IMG/VR virus record: IMGVR_UViG_3300033571_014797
Span: 1 to 64,000 of that record
Reading direction: 5' to 3' (one strand)
Length of the DNA stretch: 64,000 nucleotides
Source: a virus
The notes below the pieces were generated by a model. The model was not told where the DNA came from and ran no database searches. It worked only from the letters and a program-made list of their open reading frames with translations. Below are positions 50,397-56,672 of the stretch, piece by piece. How positions within the stretch are numbered: the stretch's first letter is position 1; each line of letters begins with the position of its first letter. Made by a program: the position numbers and the translations under genes.

Positions 50397-51599
50397 TCAT
50401 CTTGTAGCTTTTAGCAAGACCCAATCTGCACTAAGTCTACCATTGAGGTTAACAGGCACTGCCTTAATATCCTCAAGCCAAGTACGAAGTGCAACTTTAC
50501 CAGCAGCAGCAAATTGTTTGATTTGTTCTGGTGGCTTGCGAAGTGTTTTAGCTACACTTTGCTTTGCGTCAAACCCAACGATTGCGCTGCCTTTAATGCC
50601 CAACTGCCCGGCATCACTAGCAGCTACATACTTGCCCAACTTTCGAGTTTTAATATTATAAACCCAAAGCGTATTAGAGCCTAGTATGTCTACAGGATTA
50701 ATGCTAACAAGGTTAAGTTCTGTATTTTGCACACAGTACTTGACCTTCTTAACCATCTTTTCCTTACTCTGAGGCTTCTTAACACGAGCTTTACGCACTG
50801 CTTTCTTAACAGCACCATAAGTTTCAAGAGCAGTAGTCAACTTGTCGTAAAACTCAGCAATAAGTTTATGTTTCTCTTTGGTAATGTGCTGATAGCCTTC
50901 AACAAGTTGATCTTCCATATCAGTGCGATTTTTCTTTTTTCGCATTGCAATGGACTGCTCAATCTCTTCAATTCGAGGGGTGAACTCATCAGCTATTTGG
51001 TTAACAAATTGCTGAGGTACATTATGCTCACGCATCCAAGCTACCATGTCAGGCACCTCTTTGCCTGCACGATAGTCATCATACCACCCTTCAATCTCGC
51101 CAATAGTTTCGTTCAACTTCTCACGCATACGATCTTGAATAGTAAACTTAACAACTGTCTTGCCTTCAGTTGCCTTTTTAGCAGCAAGACGTTCTTGACC
51201 CAATGCCATAACTTCGGCAAATCGCTTGGTTAGGAACTCTCGAGTCTCATCACGCAGCGGAGCGCCATTCATCAGCATCTTGCAGCAAGCCGCAGCAGTG
51301 ATACCAGTACGCCAATCTTCAACTTCATTGAAGGCTGCAACGTCCTGTTTGGTCCACTTGAGATGCTGAGTTCCATACTGGCTAGCATATTTGATAAGGT
51401 CACCAGTAGTATAATGGTAATTGTAATAGTTGAGACCATCACGCCACGCTTTGGTCAACTTTTCTTCGTCCCAACTGTCAGAACCTACCCACTTGGGTTC
51501 AGGACCTGTGTACTTCTCATCCAGGAAGCGAGGGGTACGAGCTGCTGCCTTTTTCTTTGGCGCACCTTTGAGCAGAGACTTTTTTGCTAGTTTTGCCAT
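50397..51599 (-). CDS. large basic early protein of unknown function
   Basis: 400 residues. Lys/Ala-rich N-terminus (KKSLLKGAPKKKAAAR) suggests nucleic acid binding. A helical middle (W-D-E-E-K-L-T-K-A-W-R-D-G-L-N-Y-Y-N-Y-H-Y) and a C-terminal domain of about 130 residues (A-G-K-V-A-L-R-T-W-L-E-D) follow. No named family. It has its own early promoter (51620-51647), AGGAG site and higher GC than late genes. Similar proteins occur in aquatic T4-like phages; role unknown. Confidence 0.75.
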   Translation of the reverse strand: MAKLAKKSLLKGAPKKKAAARTPRFLDEKYTGPEPKWVGSDSWDEEKLTKAWRDGLNYYNYHYTTGDLIKYASQYGTQHLKWTKQDVAAFNEVEDWRTGITAAACCKMLMNGAPLRDETREFLTKRFAEVMALGQERLAAKKATEGKTVVKFTIQDRMREKLNETIGEIEGWYDDYRAGKEVPDMVAWMREHNVPQQFVNQIADEFTPRIEEIEQSIAMRKKKNRTDMEDQLVEGYQHITKEKHKLIAEFYDKLTTALETYGAVKKAVRKARVKKPQSKEKMVKKVKYCVQNTELNLVSINPVDILGSNTLWVYNIKTRKLGKYVAASDAGQLGIKGSAIVGFDAKQSVAKTLRKPPEQIKQFAAAGKVALRTWLEDIKAVPVNLNGRLSADWVLLKATR

Positions 51600-51619
51600 A
51601 ATGGTTCTCCTGTATGACT

Positions 51620-51647
51620 ACAATAGCACTATGTAGCCATTTGTCAA
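51620..51647 (-). promoter_or_regulatory. early sigma-70-like promoter
   Basis: TTGACA (51647-51642), 16-base spacer, TATTGT (51625-51620), minus strand, before the gene at 51599. Confidence 0.75.
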
Positions 51648-51650
51648 CTA

Positions 51651-51818
51651 TTATGAGAGTTTGCGAACACAACGGGTTGTTACCTTACGCCCATACACTC
51701 TTACAGCCTCATCTATTACAGTAATAGCAGCTTCGCAAGCCGCCTTGCTGCCATACTCCTGTTGAGAGATATTAACACCCATATAAACACTAGAAATTAC
51801 GATTAGAATGTATGACAT
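51651..51818 (-). CDS. 55-residue secreted or membrane microprotein
   Basis: ATG at 51818 overlaps the stop of the upstream gene (TAATG). Hydrophobic N-terminus (Y-I-L-I-V-I-S-S-V-Y-M-G-V) looks like a membrane anchor or signal peptide; the rest has three Cys-free helices and a basic C-terminus with one Cys. A longer frame to 51884 is antisense-free but overlaps the coupled gene and is rejected. Unknown function. Confidence 0.55.
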   Translation of the reverse strand: MSYILIVISSVYMGVNISQQEYGSKAACEAAITVIDEAVRVYGRKVTTRCVRKLS

Positions 51819-51979
51819 TAGCCTTGCACTCCGCAGGCAGCGTAGAAACGTTCGTAGTCGAACTTGGGATTGGCTTCCTGACAAGCCGCTGCCACAGCAA
51901 CCGCAGCATTGAGACGCACATGGGGGTCCAAGATCATGCGGATATGTTTAGCGAGGGTTTCGAAATGCTTCTTGCTCAT
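51818..51979 (-). CDS. 53-residue conserved phage protein
   Basis: M-S-K-K-H-F-E-T-L-A-K-H-I-R start and a C-terminal F-D-Y-E-R-F-Y-A-A-C-G-V motif, a pattern seen in many phage small proteins with conserved H-F and A-C-G. GGAGAC precedes the ATG. First gene behind the promoter at 52006-52033. Function unknown. Confidence 0.75.
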   Translation of the reverse strand: MSKKHFETLAKHIRMILDPHVRLNAAVAVAAACQEANPKFDYERFYAACGVQG

Positions 51980-52005
51980 TTGCTGTCTCCTTGCTCTGTA
52001 GTGTT

Positions 52006-52033
52006 ACTATAACACCTAGTTAATCTGCGTCAA
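52006..52033 (-). promoter_or_regulatory. early sigma-70-like promoter
   Basis: TTGACG (52033-52028), 16-base spacer, TATAGT (52011-52006), within the 3' end of the upstream gene. Confidence 0.65.
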
Positions 52034-52268
52034 CCGCGTCCATCTGTTCAATTGCATATTTGATCACTTTGATTGCAGCAAATGCATCGTCGTGATTAGC
52101 ATAGATTTCTTCTACACAGTATTCGGCAGTGATTATGATAACCTGTTTGAGGATCAAATCATTACGCTCGTCATCAGTCTTAGCATCGTTCCATTTGCGC
52201 CAGAGAATCATATCGTTCTGGATCCTACGGAATGCCTTTTCGCGGATGACCTTAGTATCGAATTCCAT
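52020..52268 (-). CDS. hypothetical early protein
   Basis: 82 residues, helical, acidic C-terminus (M-D-A-V-D-A-D). No family recognised. AGGAGA upstream of the ATG. Third in the early operon from 52763. Unknown function. Confidence 0.6.
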   Translation of the reverse strand: MEFDTKVIREKAFRRIQNDMILWRKWNDAKTDDERNDLILKQVIIITAEYCVEEIYANHDDAFAAIKVIKYAIEQMDAVDAD

Positions 52269-52281
52269 CTGCTATCTCCTA

Positions 52282-52509
52282 TTAAACAAAGTCAAAGGCG
52301 TATTCAGCGCCAACCTTGCTGACGACCACATGCTCCAACCCATGTTCTTGGGTAAGCGCATGAAAGATCTTGCGAGCTACATCTTCGTCACACTTTACAA
52401 ACAAAGTGCTGGAGAACCAGTTAGCAATCGCAGGCAGCATATAGCCTGTTGAAGGATTATACAAGCAACGATCAATCTGGGCCAAAACTTCAGTTTCAAA
52501 GCTAGACAT
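52282..52509 (-). CDS. hypothetical early protein
   Basis: 75 residues, no recognised domain. Mixed alpha/beta with one Cys pair (C at 15 and 40). GGAG precedes the ATG. Part of the early operon with the neighbouring genes. Confidence 0.6.
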   Translation of the reverse strand: MSSFETEVLAQIDRCLYNPSTGYMLPAIANWFSSTLFVKCDEDVARKIFHALTQEHGLEHVVVSKVGAEYAFDFV

Positions 52510-52514
52510 TTTGT

Positions 52515-52763
52515 TTACTCCTTGTCGCGGAACGTAACACGGAATTTCATCATATTCAAGTTCTGCTCAGTACCGCAGAGCTCTACCGTGCTAGTGTCCA
52601 TTGAACGATAATACTCAAGCATAATCCACGGAACCAACTCGCCAGCAGCGTTACGGGCAAGGCGTATGTTTTTAACTTCGCCCCGTACCGTACCAATCAT
52701 GCTTTCCCAACGCACCCGGTCACCAATCTTGAGACCTATTGCATTTACATTGCTGGGGATCAT
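52515..52763 (-). CDS. hypothetical early protein, SH3-like beta barrel possible
   Basis: 82 residues. G-L-K-I-G-D-R-V-R-W and repeated short beta segments (T-V-R-G-E-V-K-N-I, W-I-M-L-E-Y) look like a small beta barrel of SH3 or KOW style. GAGGAG lies before the ATG. First gene of the early operon driven by the promoter at 52792-52819. Confidence 0.6.
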   Translation of the reverse strand: MIPSNVNAIGLKIGDRVRWESMIGTVRGEVKNIRLARNAAGELVPWIMLEYYRSMDTSTVELCGTEQNLNMMKFRVTFRDKE

Positions 52764-52791
52764 TGCTTGCTCCTCATTGCCCTATATACAC

Positions 52792-52819
52792 ATAATAAGC
52801 CCAATATATAGGACGTCAA
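52792..52819 (-). promoter_or_regulatory. early sigma-70-like promoter
   Basis: TTGACG (52819-52814), 16-base spacer, TATTAT (52797-52792). The -35 overlaps the stop codon of the ArfA-like gene. Confidence 0.75.
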
Positions 52820-52935
52820 CCGTTTTTTGGGTGCTTTTCCTTGCGGACGTAAGCGCCCTTGCCCTTACGGGCTTTGAGAACCCGCTTGCGAAACAAGGGG
52901 TTAGCGAGTGCTTTAGCGTATGGATTTTTGGTCAT
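52816..52935 (-). CDS. arfA: 39-residue ArfA-like ribosome-rescue factor
   Basis: ATG at 52935 with AAAGGGG upstream. Residues 12-36 N-P-L-F-R-K-R-V ... K-G-K-G-A-Y-V-R-K-x-K-H align directly to the core of bacterial ArfA (D-P-L-F-R-Q-R-V ... K-G-K-G-S-Y-M-R-K-G-K-H). ArfA enters stalled ribosomes lacking a stop codon and recruits RF2. The phage form lacks the N-terminal extension and the hydrophobic C-terminal tail that destabilises full-length cellular ArfA, so it resembles the active truncated form. Own early promoter. Function is inferred from homology. Confidence 0.8.
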   Translation of the reverse strand: MTKNPYAKALANPLFRKRVLKARKGKGAYVRKEKHPKNG

Positions 52936-52959
52936 TTCTAGCCCCTTTCTCATAGTACC

Positions 52960-52987
52960 ATTATATAGCGATTTTGGGCCCAGTCAA
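52960..52987 (-). promoter_or_regulatory. early sigma-70-like promoter for the ArfA-like gene
   Basis: TTGACT (52987-52982), 16-base spacer, TATAAT (52965-52960), minus strand. Confidence 0.78.
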
Positions 52988-52996
52988 CCCCTAAAA

Positions 52997-53015
52997 TGTA
53001 ACAAAAACAGTTACA
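52997..53015. promoter_or_regulatory. palindromic operator candidate TGTAAC-N7-GTTACA
   Basis: Same half-sites and spacing as at 14267-14285, 9 bases upstream of the ArfA-like gene's -35. A degenerate copy (TGTAAT-N7-GTAACT, minus strand) follows at 53018-53036 toward the plus-strand promoter at 53058. Confidence 0.55.
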
Positions 53016-53057
53016 TAAGTTACTGAAATTATTACAATTTTTGAGCTAAAAATCTGG

Positions 53058-53085
53058 TTGACTGATCCTATTTTGAGCATATTAT
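53058..53085 (+). promoter_or_regulatory. early promoter, cassette copy 2
   Basis: TTGACT (53058-53063), 16-base spacer, TATTAT (53080-53085), followed by AGTGGTATAAGC. Near-identical to the minus-strand promoter at 14229-14256. Confidence 0.82.
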
Positions 53086-53110
53086 AGTGGTATAAGCAAA
53101 GGAGATGGAC

Positions 53111-53431
53111 ATGCTTAACAAGGCTTCAATTCTCTCGCTTTTGGAATCAAACGACCGTGCTATTGCTCGGGCGCTTGTGGTGCTGAATGAGCGCCAAACT
53201 GCGGACGAGCAGGTTACCGAACATACACGGCATCAAAATGGTCGTGGCTTCCGCCCCTGCCATGCTCGTATGGGCACGTCAATGGCCAAGTTCTTCCAGC
53301 GTAACGAGTACCTTACTGCCAAGCAGGTTGCTTACTGGCGTAAGCGGGACCGTGCTGGTAATATGCGGATTGGCATTTATTGGGCCCAGCTGATTGAAGC
53401 TGCTCAAGCTAAAGCTGCTAAGGCAGCTTAA
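53111..53431 (+). CDS. conserved small phage protein
   Basis: 106 residues from the ATG at 53111, which is properly spaced from AAAGGAG; the ATG at 53105 is too close. Pattern L-T-A-K-Q-V-A-Y-W-R-K and R-I-G-I-Y-W-x-Q-L near the C-terminus matches a widely distributed phage early protein of unknown function. Ala/Lys-rich end (AAKAA). First gene of the plus-strand early operon. Confidence 0.75.
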   Translation: MLNKASILSLLESNDRAIARALVVLNERQTADEQVTEHTRHQNGRGFRPCHARMGTSMAKFFQRNEYLTAKQVAYWRKRDRAGNMRIGIYWAQLIEAAQAKAAKAA

Positions 53432-53440
53432 CCAATTTGG

Positions 53441-53468
53441 TTGACAGTTTGGGTTTTGAACTTATTAT
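53441..53468 (+). promoter_or_regulatory. early sigma-70-like promoter
   Basis: TTGACA (53441-53446), 16-base spacer, TATTAT (53463-53468), then AGTGGTATAAGC as in the promoter at 53058. Confidence 0.8.
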
Positions 53469-53498
53469 AGTGGTATAAGCAGAAACTGGAGCAAACAA

Positions 53499-53675
53499 AT
53501 GCAGCGTAATGCTTGGACCTTCTCTCAATACATTGAAGAAATTGTTCTGCTCAGTGAAATTATAGAAATACCCGGAATGGCGGCCAAGCGGGTCGAGCTT
53601 ATCCGTGAGGTTTGGAAGAAGTACCCTACAGAATGTTATGACCTCGGCCTGCGGGATGGCCCTACAGAGGAGTAA
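53499..53675 (+). CDS. 58-residue hypothetical early protein
   Basis: ATG at 53499 behind CTGGAG. Helical N-terminal half (F-S-Q-Y-I-E-E-I-V-L-L-S-E-I) and acidic C-terminal end (D-G-P-T-E-E). Not recognised. Its stop region supplies the GAGGAG ribosome site of the next gene, showing coupling. Confidence 0.6.
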   Translation: MQRNAWTFSQYIEEIVLLSEIIEIPGMAAKRVELIREVWKKYPTECYDLGLRDGPTEE

Positions 53676-53679
53676 TTCC

Positions 53680-53817
53680 ATGTGGACAGTGACCTACACC
53701 TACTATAACAAATATCGCAACGAAAAGCAGTTTGCTAACGAAGTCAGCGCCAAAAAGTTCTTTTGGTTTATCCAGAAGCAGCGTGGTGTGACCAAGACTG
53801 AGATGAGATTTGCGTGA
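53680..53817 (+). CDS. 45-residue hypothetical early protein
   Basis: ATG at 53680, spaced 5 bases from GAGGAG; a longer frame from 53605 is out of register with this site and rejected. Aromatic, basic (W-T-V-T-Y-T-Y-Y-N-K-Y, K-K-F-F-W-F-I-Q-K). Stop overlaps the next start (TGATG). Function unknown. Confidence 0.6.
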   Translation: MWTVTYTYYNKYRNEKQFANEVSAKKFFWFIQKQRGVTKTEMRFA

Positions 53818-54152
53818 TGGAAAATATCCAACTTTACTACACGTCATGGTGTAATACTAAAGGCCATGACAAAGTCTGGGGCTACTTCTATCTAGGCGAA
53901 AGCAAACATGGACAATATGTAGGCGACTTGCCAATGTTCGTGTTCTATGGTGCTAGAGGTAAAAGCCTTCAGATTAAAGAACACGTTTATGGTCCTAAAC
54001 TTATATCTTTGAGACGTAGCAAAGAAAGCAAAGGTTACAAATCTGTTCCTACAGACGAGTTTTTGGACATTTGTCCAAACTTCTATCAAGAAGTTGACAA
54101 TAAACTGACTTTTGCTATACTGGGTGGAAACAAATACAAAGCAGCAAGTTAA
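53817..54152 (+). CDS. WGR-like domain protein
   Basis: 111 residues from the ATG at 53817. The pattern K-G-H-D-K-V-W-G-Y-F, a central F-Y-G-A-R-G-K-S-L and S-K-E-S-K-G-Y-K-S-V resembles WGR domains (W-G-R, then a K-x-x-K-G-Y end), which bind DNA ends in PARP-like proteins. Stand-alone phage forms have no known role. Overlaps the gene upstream. Confidence 0.6.
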   Translation: MENIQLYYTSWCNTKGHDKVWGYFYLGESKHGQYVGDLPMFVFYGARGKSLQIKEHVYGPKLISLRRSKESKGYKSVPTDEFLDICPNFYQEVDNKLTFAILGGNKYKAAS

Positions 54153-54164
54153 CAGGAGGTCAGC

Positions 54165-54593
54165 ATGGCATGGGATCAATATGAGGAAGTTTCAGTTGAT
54201 GAAATGAAAGGCCATGCTTTCTCTCGCATCGAAGTAGATGCAGATGACCGCAGTGTAACCTTCTATGGTATGAAGGACCAGCCTTTGTTCCGCATGGAGC
54301 ATATACAGGACTGTTGTGAGTCTGTGTATCTAGCCGAGGTGATCGGCAACTGGGACGACCTTATTGGCACTCCTGTATTTGTTGCTGAGTGTGTGAGCAA
54401 TCATGCAAAACCTCGTGATAATTTGACTATGGATGATGACAAATATTGGGAAGAAGTTGATAGCGAAACTTGGACCTTCTACAAGTTCTCTACCATCAAG
54501 GGTAGTGTGACCTTGCGTTGGTATGGTACTAGCAATGGCTACTATAGCGAAGGTGTATCAATTATTCCTTGGAGCGAAGACGAAGAGGCATAA
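54165..54593 (+). CDS. DUF7448-like phage protein
   Basis: 142 residues. The signature H-I-Q-D-C-C-E-S-V-Y near residue 45 followed by W-D-D-L-I-G-T-P-V and later W-T-F-Y-K-F-S-T-I-K-G belongs to a small beta-rich phage family (DUF7448). AGGAGG precedes the ATG. Function unknown. Early operon. Confidence 0.75.
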   Translation: MAWDQYEEVSVDEMKGHAFSRIEVDADDRSVTFYGMKDQPLFRMEHIQDCCESVYLAEVIGNWDDLIGTPVFVAECVSNHAKPRDNLTMDDDKYWEEVDSETWTFYKFSTIKGSVTLRWYGTSNGYYSEGVSIIPWSEDEEA

Positions 54594-54601
54594 ATTAATG
54601 T

Positions 54602-55066
54602 ATGACATATACCGAAACACAATCACGATCTATTGCAAAAACTCTAACTATTAGAGTTTGTTTTACATTAAGTCATATACTAAATGGCTTTATTGTTAGT
54701 GGAGTTTGGTTAACTGGAGTTGTTATTGCCAGTTGGGCAATTCTAATCAATGCTATTTTGCATTGGCTGCATGAACGTGCTTGGAACTGGGTACAATGGA
54801 ATCGTAAACCAGGTGATACAATTATGTTTGTTGATGGGCAACCACGTACTATCAGCAAGAGTGTTACTTGGCGAGCTTTAATTACTATCAACAACTTCAT
54901 GATTCCGTATCTAACAACTGGCTCATGGCAAACTGCTCTGGCGTTCTTAACTGTTGCAACATTATTAAACATTGTTGTTTATTATACACACGAACGAGTA
55001 TGGAATAAATTTTCTTGGGGCAGAAAATCTTTAGTTGACACAGAAGAAAACATCGTGTATAAATAA
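54602..55066 (+). CDS. DUF2061-repeat membrane protein
   Basis: 154 residues with a duplicated DUF2061 unit: S-I-A-K-T-L-T-I-R-V ... H-E-R-A-W-N-W-V-Q-W-N-R, then T-I-S-K-S-V-T-W-R-A ... H-E-R-V-W-N-K-F-S-W-G-R. Each unit carries two hydrophobic segments, four in all. Cellular DUF2061 proteins are predicted inner-membrane proteins of unknown role. Last gene of the early operon; no ribosome site is obvious. Confidence 0.85.
   Translation: MTYTETQSRSIAKTLTIRVCFTLSHILNGFIVSGVWLTGVVIASWAILINAILHWLHERAWNWVQWNRKPGDTIMFVDGQPRTISKSVTWRALITINNFMIPYLTTGSWQTALAFLTVATLLNIVVYYTHERVWNKFSWGRKSLVDTEENIVYK
55058..55065 (+). promoter_or_regulatory. late promoter box TATAAATA
   Basis: Exact core in the last codons of the DUF2061 gene, 30 bases before the small ORF at 55096 and reading into a terminator. 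Confidence 0.5.
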
Positions 55067-55095
55067 GAGACAATAAGGAAACAAGGTTCCAAAAA

Positions 55096-55173
55096 ATGTT
55101 CAAACGTATGCCCATTAATCATAACTTTACATGCTGGTATGAAGATGCCAAGCAAGGGGTTCTGACTATGTGA
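55096..55173 (+). CDS. 25-residue microprotein or leader peptide
   Basis: ATG at 55096 behind AAGG sites, between an exact late promoter box and a strong terminator. Reads M-F-K-R-M-P-I-N-H-N-F-T-C-W-Y-E-D and ends within the inverted repeat CATATGTtcACATATG. It may be a short late peptide or only a leader of a small RNA ended at 55229. Confidence 0.4.
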   Translation: MFKRMPINHNFTCWYEDAKQGVLTM

Positions 55174-55196
55174 CATATGTTCACATATGAGTTTGG

Positions 55197-55229
55197 AACC
55201 CCGAGATAGAAATATCCCGGGGTTTTTTT
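55197..55229 (+). terminator. strong intrinsic terminator
   Basis: Stem AACCCCG-AGAT/ATCCCGGGGTT-like with seven Ts. Separates the early plus operon from the tRNA cluster. Confidence 0.88.
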
Positions 55230-55237
55230 ATGACAGG

Positions 55238-55372
55238 CTGTTGCTCCCTCGGCATAAGAGCAACCCTCGACTAGTACGTGGCCATGAATTTGGCGTACAA
55301 GTGGTTTCAGCGAGGAAACAAGAAACAGTAATGTTTCTTCACGAGTGTACCACTAGTGTAGTCGCGAATACC
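55238..55372 (+). other. structured non-coding leader of the tRNA cluster
   Basis: No convincing ORF. Hairpins: GTTGCTC/GAGCAAC near 55242-55266 and a perfect 8-bp stem AAGAAACA-GTAA-TGTTTCTT at 55320-55339. Could be a small RNA or a processing leader. Confidence 0.35.
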
Positions 55373-55373
55373 T

Positions 55374-55440
55374 AGGTCGTTGATCTAAAGGATAGGATGC
55401 CTTCGCGTAGGCAATGCGGGTTCGAGTCCCGTACGACAGG
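55374..55440 (+). tRNA. degenerate tRNA-like sequence, anticodon unclear
   Basis: D-arm (TGATCTAAAGGATAGGAT) and T-arm (GCGGG TTCGAGT CCCGT) are good, but only 5 acceptor pairs (GTCGT/ACGAC) form. The anticodon stem TGCCT/AGGCA leaves a 6-base loop TCGCGT, so TCG or CGC cannot be chosen. No CCA. Confidence 0.5.
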
Positions 55441-55463
55441 TACACTTCTGAAGAAACTATTAT

Positions 55464-55540
55464 GGCTCCTAAGTCGAAATGGTTAAGACGCTGGCCTGTC
55501 ACGCCAGAGATAACGGGTTCGATCCCCGTAGGAGTCGCCA
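55464..55540 (+). tRNA. tRNA-Asp(GTC)
   Basis: Acceptor GGCTCCT/AGGAGTC, anticodon loop CTGTCAC, T-loop TTCGATC, encoded CCA. Confidence 0.93.
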
Positions 55541-55541
55541 C

Positions 55542-55617
55542 TCCAGGATAGTTCAGTCGGTAGAACATCAGACTCTGACTCTGAGTGTCGGTGGTTCGAA
55601 TCCATCTCCTGGATCCA
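55542..55617 (+). tRNA. tRNA-Gln(CTG)
   Basis: Acceptor TCCAGGA/TCCTGGA, anticodon stem TCAGA/TCTGA with loop CTCTGAC, T-loop TTCGAAT, encoded CCA; 76 nt. Confidence 0.9.
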
Positions 55618-55624
55618 AAAGTTT

Positions 55625-55701
55625 GGGGAAGTGCGCTGGAGAGGCTACAGCAGGGTCTGCAAAACCTTCGAATGTCGGTTCGAATCCGATCTTCCCCTCC
55701 A
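55625..55701 (+). tRNA. tRNA-Cys(GCA)
   Basis: Acceptor GGGGAAG/CTTCCCC, anticodon loop CTGCAAA, T-loop TTCGAAT, T discriminator, encoded CCA. Confidence 0.93.
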
Positions 55702-55708
55702 ATACAAT

Positions 55709-55784
55709 GGTCCGAATAACGGTTGGTTCCGTCACAAACAAGTCCAAATTATTTGGTCGGGGTTCGATTCCCTAAGGGCCGCCA
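55709..55784 (+). tRNA. degenerate tRNA-like sequence with possible TTA anticodon
   Basis: 76 nt, ending GCCA, with D-arm CGG-TTGGTT-CCG and T-loop TTCGATT. Acceptor GGTCC/GGGCC gives only 5 pairs; the best anticodon stem GTCCA/TGGTC leaves loop AATTATT, which lacks U33 and would present TTA (reading the stop UAA). Probably a decaying or unusual tRNA. Confidence 0.5.
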
Positions 55785-55790
55785 TTTAAT

Positions 55791-55866
55791 GCCGTCAGGG
55801 AGGTCTTGGCGATTTCACTGCTCTCATAAGGCAGCTAACTAGGTTCGATGCCTGGTGACGGCACCA
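55791..55866 (+). tRNA. tRNA-Met(CAT)
   Basis: Acceptor GCCGTCA/TGACGGC, anticodon loop CTCATAA, T-loop TTCGATG, encoded CCA. Elongator Met or Ile2 (lysidine) cannot be separated by eye. Confidence 0.9.
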
Positions 55867-55870
55867 ATAT

Positions 55871-55946
55871 CCTAACTTAGTGTTGTTGGTCAGCACGGCT
55901 GATTGTGGATCAGCAAGACTAGGTTCGAATCCTAGAGTTAGGACCA
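55871..55946 (+). tRNA. tRNA-His(GTG)
   Basis: Acceptor CCTAACT/AGTTAGG, anticodon stem GCTGA/TCAGC with loop TTGTGGA, encoded CCA. Position -1 is T, so the usual genomic G-1 is lacking. Confidence 0.9.
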
Positions 55947-55965
55947 TATAAAAAATATATACAGT

Positions 55966-56523
55966 ATGCAACTTTTAGAATTTATCGAAACAGTTAATTA
56001 TCCTAAAACAGACAAATATGATCTGGGTTACATACATGAATTTTATAACGACTTGTTTAGTCCTAGGCAACAAACTGTTAAAAATTTATTAGAGATAGGC
56101 ATGCAAAACGGTTATAGTATGAAACTATGGAGAGATTATTTTGTTAATGCTGACATATATGGGATAGATATTAACAAATGTGAATCATTAGCAAATCAAA
56201 GCCGAATACAACCTATATACAAAAGTGCCTATACTGATGAGGTAGTTGATAGTTTTGAAAAAAACTTTTTTGATGTCGTCATAGACGATGGCCCCCATAC
56301 ATTTCCTACTATGGAATTCTTTTGTAAAAATTATCTGCCTTTAGTAAAGCCAGGCGGCTTATTAATACTAGAAGATATTGTAGACATATCTTGGACTGAT
56401 AAATTTATGCAGATTTTTAATGGTTATGATGCTAAAGTCATACATATGGCAGGTTTAGCTAAAACAACTAAACTGCAACAAAAATGGGCGACGGGATTAG
56501 ATGTAATCGTAGTTCAAAAATAA
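55966..56523 (+). CDS. class I SAM-dependent methyltransferase
   Basis: 185 residues. Motif I L-L-E-I-G-M-Q-N-G-Y-S (about 42-52), Y-G-I-D-I-N strand 2, V-V-I-D-D-G-P-H motif IV and P-G-G-L-L-I-L-E-D motif V are those of Methyltransf_24/TylF-like O-methyltransferases. It lies between tRNA-His and tRNA-Tyr. Whether it modifies tRNA, sugar or a metabolite cannot be told; family tendency is small molecules or sugars. Confidence 0.82.
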   Translation: MQLLEFIETVNYPKTDKYDLGYIHEFYNDLFSPRQQTVKNLLEIGMQNGYSMKLWRDYFVNADIYGIDINKCESLANQSRIQPIYKSAYTDEVVDSFEKNFFDVVIDDGPHTFPTMEFFCKNYLPLVKPGGLLILEDIVDISWTDKFMQIFNGYDAKVIHMAGLAKTTKLQQKWATGLDVIVVQK

Positions 56524-56528
56524 AGTAA

Positions 56529-56616
56529 GGGAGAGCTGCTCTGACGGCGGAAGGGCACCGGACTGTAAATCCGGCACATAGAAACTCAGTTGGTTCGAAT
56601 CCAACCTCTCCCACCA
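56529..56616 (+). tRNA. tRNA-Tyr(GTA)
   Basis: Acceptor GGGAGAG/CTCTCCC, anticodon stem CCGGA/TCCGG with loop CTGTAAA, long variable arm as for bacterial class II Tyr tRNA, encoded CCA; 88 nt. Confidence 0.93.
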
Positions 56617-56625
56617 AATAATGTG

Positions 56626-56653
56626 TTGACACTTACCTTAAAGGTGTTAATGT
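56626..56653 (+). promoter_or_regulatory. sigma-70-like promoter before the structured RNA
   Basis: TTGACA (56626-56631), 16-base spacer, TAATGT (56648-56653). Same spacing as the early promoters. Would start transcription about 15 bases before the inverted-repeat element. Confidence 0.6.
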
Positions 56654-56672
56654 AAGCATGTAAGCAAAATAA

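Noticed and set aside
53605-53679. Extension of the 45-residue gene to 53605
   Set aside because: Overlaps the 58-residue gene in another frame and lacks a ribosome site; the ATG at 53680 is positioned after GAGGAG.
55479-55775. 98-codon plus frame across tRNA-Asp, Gln and Cys
   Set aside because: It runs through several tRNA genes with conserved folds; chance frame.
55709-55784. Genetic code change with UAA suppressor
   Set aside because: TAA is used as normal terminator throughout and no in-frame TAA interrupts recognised genes.
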